This document shows positions 61,401 through 64,000 of a stretch of DNA of 64,000 nt, one piece after another; within the stretch, counting starts at the first letter, position 1, and the number at the start of each line of letters is the position of its first letter. The position numbers were made by a program, and so were the translations under genes. The stretch is from Flavobacterium subsaxonicum WB 4.1-42 = DSM 21790. Lineage in GTDB: Bacteria > Bacteroidota > Bacteroidia > Flavobacteriales > Flavobacteriaceae. The DNA is taken from assembly GCF_000422725.1 (NCBI RefSeq), contig NZ_AUGP01000004.1, positions 27,474-91,473 of the forward strand, read 5' to 3'. The notes under the pieces are model-generated. The model had not been told where the DNA came from and made no database searches. It saw only the letters and a program-made list of their open reading frames with translations.

Positions 61401-64000
61401 ACTACAGCTAATGGTGTAACTACAGGGGTGTTTAACCTTACACAAAATAACACCAATTTATTAAACGGTATGGCTGCTTCTACGCATCCAATAAAATATT
61501 ATGCGAGCGAACTGGATGCTACCGAAGGTTTCCCTGTAATAACAGCAGCTAATGCTGCGGCTTATACGGCAGTGGATGGTTATGAAATATTTGTTACTAT
61601 AGAAGATTACGATACAGGCTGTTTGTTAACTAAATCTTTTATACTAAATATATTAGATTGTAACGTGCCGCTAACACCTATAGAAAACTTACATATTTGT
61701 GAGGTTGCTCCATACAATCAATTCGAAATTTTTGACCTTACATCGCAAAATGATGTATTGCTTAACCAATTAGATCCTGCTGATTTTACAGTTACATACC
61801 ACAATAGCCAGGCCGATGCCAATACAGGAGATAACGCTATAGATACCCCTGAAAATTACAATGGTACTACAGAAACTATTTATATAAGGGTAGAGCGTAA
61901 CGATAACCCAACTGCTTTTGGTACAACATCATTCGATCTTATAGTAACCCCTCAGCCTGCTATTTTAGAAGTAGAAGATGTAGAAGCTTGTAACAGCTAT
62001 ATACTTCCTGAAATAGAAGTGGGTAGCTATTATACAGCTGCTAACGGACAAGGCCAGCTTTTAGAAGATGGTTCTCCTATAACAGAAACGCAAACAGTAT
62101 ACATTTTTGCACAGGAAGGCGAGGCGCCATACACCTGTACAGATGAGGCAAGCTTTGTTGTTACTATTTATAACACCCCTGTAATTGCACAACCGCAGGA
62201 TGTTATTGCCTGCGAGGGTTATGTACTTCCTGAATTAACATTGGGTAATTACTTTACCGGTGCAAACGGAACGGGCACACAGCTTTTTGCTGAAAGTATT
62301 ATAGAAGAAACGCAGGTAATTCACATCTTTGCCGCAAGTGGCGATGAAGATTTTAGCTGCCCTGCAGATGTTTTCTTTACAGTAACAATTACTAATCCAC
62401 CGGTTGTTGCCGATGCTATACCGTTAGAGGCTTGCGATTACACACTTGGCGATGCCAACCCTGTAAACGATTTTAGCGCAGCATTTGATTTAACCCAGGC
62501 AGGTACGCAGGTAATAGGCAACCAGACCGGTTTAACGGTAACGTACTATACCTCTCAGGCAGGCGCATTAAGCGGCAGTAATGTTGGCTTAATAACAGCA
62601 GCCGAGGCAGTAAGCTATTATACAGAGAGTACCCCTGTAACACCGGCCGAACCGTTATACATAAGGGTAGTATCATCAACGGGAGCCACTAACTGTGCCA
62701 CCGTAGTGCCATTACAGCTAATAGTGCACCCAACCCCGGTAATCCCTGTAATAACAGATTTTGTACAGTGCGACTATATAAACTCACCGGACGGAACCGA
62801 GCTTTTTGACCTTACAACTAAGGATATCGAAGCCGATGTAAACCCGGAACTAAATAACACAGTTACGTATTACACCACGCAGGCCGATGCCGTAGCCGGT
62901 GTAAACGCCATACAGACACCAACTGCTTATCCAAGCGAAACGGCAGCAAACGGAGAACAAACCGTTTATGTAAGGGTAGAGAGCACCTTTGGGTGTTTCA
63001 GGACATCATCGTTTACCCTTGTGGTAAACCCGCTACCTGTAATCATTACCCCGGCCGACCCTTTCCTTGCATGCGAAGAAACACCGGGCCAGGCCCTGTT
63101 TGACCTTGATGCCATAGAGCCGGTAGTAACCGGCGGTGCAGCAGGCTTTACAGCATCGTACTACGCTACCGAGGCAGCCGCCATAGCAGGCGGTACAGGC
63201 CTTGTAACGCCATACCTTTCGCCAAATGCTACTATCTACGTAAGGGTAATTAACGACCTTACCGGATGTGCATCAATAACCACAGCAGAGCTTCAGGTGC
63301 TACCTGCACCAATAGCCCCGGTAGTACCGGCATTAGAAGAATGCGATGCTAATAACGACCAGGTAGCAGTATTCAACATCAACACAGCACTGGATTATAT
63401 CCTGTCGTACATGGGCGGATCAGTAACACTTACCGTACACGAAACCCTGAACGATGCTACCTACGAGGCCAATGCACTTACAGCAGCCCAAATAGCAGCT
63501 TATACCAACGTATTTGCCTTTACCACCAACGGTGTACAAACCCTTTACATCCGTGTAGAAGGGGCAGGAACTGAATGTTTCGACATTGCAGAGCTGCAAT
63601 TGATCGTACACCCAACCCCTGTTGCAGTAACCCCTGCAGCGCCATACCAGCTTTGCGACAACGGAGCAAGCGATACCGATGGCCAGGCCGTATTCGACCT
63701 TACCACGTATGCCGAAGAAGTACTGGGCGCCAACAGCCCTGCGCTGTACAGCGTAAGCTACTTTACCAGCTTTGATGCAGCGGTAAGCGGCAGTGGGCCG
63801 ATACCTAACCCGGCCAACCACACCAGCGCAAGCGGCACAGTATACATAAAAGTAACCAACAACGCTACAGGCTGCTACGACATCGTGGAGCTGGAGCTTA
63901 TAGTAAATCCGTTACCGGTAGTAAACAACCCAACGCCATTTACGGTGTGTGATGACAACGACCCGGATAACGAGAACGAAGAATTTGACCTTACCACTAA
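58440..64000 (+). CDS. Giant surface protein with DUF11, choice-of-anchor L and about 100-residue repeats; C-terminus outside window
   Basis: The frame is open from ATG 58440 to the right edge, more than 1850 residues. Residues 1-20 are a signal peptide (GSLGVFAQ). Five DUF11 repeats follow (about 21-118, 131-228, 251-348, 374-471, 507-601; VTNNGPxxA and Y-T-I-T-V motifs), each of the last four closed by a CxxC linker (CPQC, CTLC, CTTC, CPGC). A choice-of-anchor L domain is at about 634-884 (FLFASEEYGNASFECNFTDVFAF). From about 985 on come at least ten repeats starting AC/CD...FDLT and holding VTYY-T, ADA and VYVRV. This is the plan of type IX-secreted adhesin-like proteins; a T9SS sorting domain is expected beyond the edge but not seen. 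Confidence 0.85.
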   Translation, partial: MRKLLLTLLLFLGSLGVFAQSDVVVFSNNPNMTYVAGETMTFTVMVTNNGPQAALNVAVFFPIPTGIPIPAGVTKFWWTGSNGSAGTNVQLNNTIPTLNVNQTVTYTINIKIPDEYTLPIDPVQVTYATRSDIEVIKTDNQATYEPDTDVVYTITVVNHGPEATTKSVQITDAIPAGITQFSWTGNGNNGTNVPLVAQTGILDVGEEVTYTVTLHVPATFTGNLVNTVSYIATVTDPTPTCPQCTDTDVLNAGANLVVTTTNNQTTYTAGGTAVYTVTVTNNGPQDAAGVNVSVPVPAGVTITSWTGSNSSSGTGAVADAVGTLADGESVTYTITVAIPATKTGALSLNATATSTTTDPDTSCTLCTDTDFDASSADIVTTKTLGSGTAYTAGANAVYTITVHNNGPTAAQNVVVSDAVPAGLNAANAYWTGSNGTFGTGNLLDTIALLENGATVTYTFTIPVPSNFSQTTNIVNEVTVTSDTPDPVPGCTTCTVTATPNPMANLITLKTNNQASYLVNSSTTYTITVTNPGPSDAFNVVVKDNKPYYIDVMTWEGNGTGGSGSFTNTIPVLAAGESMTYTVQIFIPEDYASFVGNLTNTAIITSGTPDPIPACPGCIDTDTPRGNFVTTSNDQYTVPELIEDVLIDVNCVGIDNVTWSTGTNYGSWNNGIAYFHANNSTFPIYEGVVLTSGNAVPTNGENNGVDGPNLQTISSTNWPGDADLQAATGTNTVSASWIKFNFVPVSDSFSFNFLFASEEYGNASFECNFTDVFAFLLINETLGETTPLNLAVIPETTIPVGVTTIHPSNPGGCGAVNEEYFGQYNTGAAAATAPINFNGQTIIMQASAEVVPNDTYSIKLAIANGNDGALNSAVFIEAGSFDIGQPQLPPDITLGNEALLLCHGDTFILDAAVANEDMLVKWKQNGEWILDEDGEFVDTETITVSEPGTYTVLGYFASNPECFISDDIVIDFYPEIMAGEPIDLEACGTTANGVTTGVFNLTQNNTNLLNGMAASTHPIKYYASELDATEGFPVITAANAAAYTAVDGYEIFVTIEDYDTGCLLTKSFILNILDCNVPLTPIENLHICEVAPYNQFEIFDLTSQNDVLLNQLDPADFTVTYHNSQADANTGDNAIDTPENYNGTTETIYIRVERNDNPTAFGTTSFDLIVTPQPAILEVEDVEACNSYILPEIEVGSYYTAANGQGQLLEDGSPITETQTVYIFAQEGEAPYTCTDEASFVVTIYNTPVIAQPQDVIACEGYVLPELTLGNYFTGANGTGTQLFAESIIEETQVIHIFAASGDEDFSCPADVFFTVTITNPPVVADAIPLEACDYTLGDANPVNDFSAAFDLTQAGTQVIGNQTGLTVTYYTSQAGALSGSNVGLITAAEAVSYYTESTPVTPAEPLYIRVVSSTGATNCATVVPLQLIVHPTPVIPVITDFVQCDYINSPDGTELFDLTTKDIEADVNPELNNTVTYYTTQADAVAGVNAIQTPTAYPSETAANGEQTVYVRVESTFGCFRTSSFTLVVNPLPVIITPADPFLACEETPGQALFDLDAIEPVVTGGAAGFTASYYATEAAAIAGGTGLVTPYLSPNATIYVRVINDLTGCASITTAELQVLPAPIAPVVPALEECDANNDQVAVFNINTALDYILSYMGGSVTLTVHETLNDATYEANALTAAQIAAYTNVFAFTTNGVQTLYIRVEGAGTECFDIAELQLIVHPTPVAVTPAAPYQLCDNGASDTDGQAVFDLTTYAEEVLGANSPALYSVSYFTSFDAAVSGSGPIPNPANHTSASGTVYIKVTNNATGCYDIVELELIVNPLPVVNNPTPFTVCDDNDPDNENEEFDLTT

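Overview
The window looks like a piece of chromosome from a Flavobacteriaceae bacterium close to Flavobacterium. Four things support this: the gliding-motility pair gldE-gldD next to ssb and mutY; a very long secreted protein with DUF11 repeats of the kind exported by the type IX secretion system; promoters of the Bacteroidota TTG...TAnnTTTG form; and start codons preceded by A/T-rich sequence rather than Shine-Dalgarno motifs. Nearly all of the window is ordinary core genome, densely packed in short operons and closed by clear hairpin-plus-T terminators. No rRNA, tRNA, CRISPR array, insertion sequence or prophage was recognised.

Layout. 1-5.1 kb, minus strand: a DUF5686-type surface protein (cut by the window edge), a ParE/RelE-type toxin-antitoxin pair, frr-pyrH and a patatin-like lipase. 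5.1-9.3 kb: a thioredoxin-like gene, then mutY-ssb-gldE-gldD on the minus strand. 9.4-11.8 kb: HU, a 30-residue very basic protein and RNase G. 11.8-15 kb: small lipoproteins and membrane proteins, an AraC-family relic and aat. 15-20 kb: ahcY, then a phosphopantetheinyl transferase-pnuC-DUF4301-arfB run. 20.4-24 kb: a Vps62/NPP1-like lipoprotein and a TPP riboswitch controlling a TonB-dependent receptor, together suggesting thiamin uptake. 24-31 kb: SRPBCC and Rieske-like lipoprotein genes, greA with a hairpin leader, HIT protein, an orphan histidine kinase, flavin reductase, DUF3127 and a saccharopine dehydrogenase-like gene. 31.1-33.1 kb: an A/T-rich accessory gene encoding a GHKL ATPase joined to a Shedu-like nuclease. 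33-44.5 kb: DUF423, pckA, hemD-DUF4271, a polyprenol-phosphate mannosyltransferase-dihydroorotase-DUF4296 operon, an epimerase, an amidohydrolase and tyrS. 44.5-52 kb: an aldehyde dehydrogenase, tspO, and an isoprenoid/ribosome operon (mvaD, mevalonate kinase, UbiA-type prenyltransferase, pseudouridine synthase, NTF2-like). 52-58 kb: an M3 peptidase, an AsmA-like protein and a NifU-like Fe-S scaffold. 58.4 kb to the right edge: the giant DUF11/anchor-L/repeat surface protein, which runs off the window.

The strongest candidate for a little-described system is the single-gene GHKL ATPase-nuclease at 31124-33142. It looks like an anti-phage defence gene, it differs in composition from its neighbours, and glutamine stands where GHKL ATPases normally carry the catalytic glutamate. 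Regulatory sites of note are a perfect 15-bp inverted repeat spanning the pckA promoter, a hairpin with T-tract at the very start of the greA transcript, the TPP riboswitch, and several families of imperfect palindromic repeats between genes, one of which lies inside the signal-peptide region of the TonB receptor. All function calls come from reading motifs by eye; none was checked by database search.
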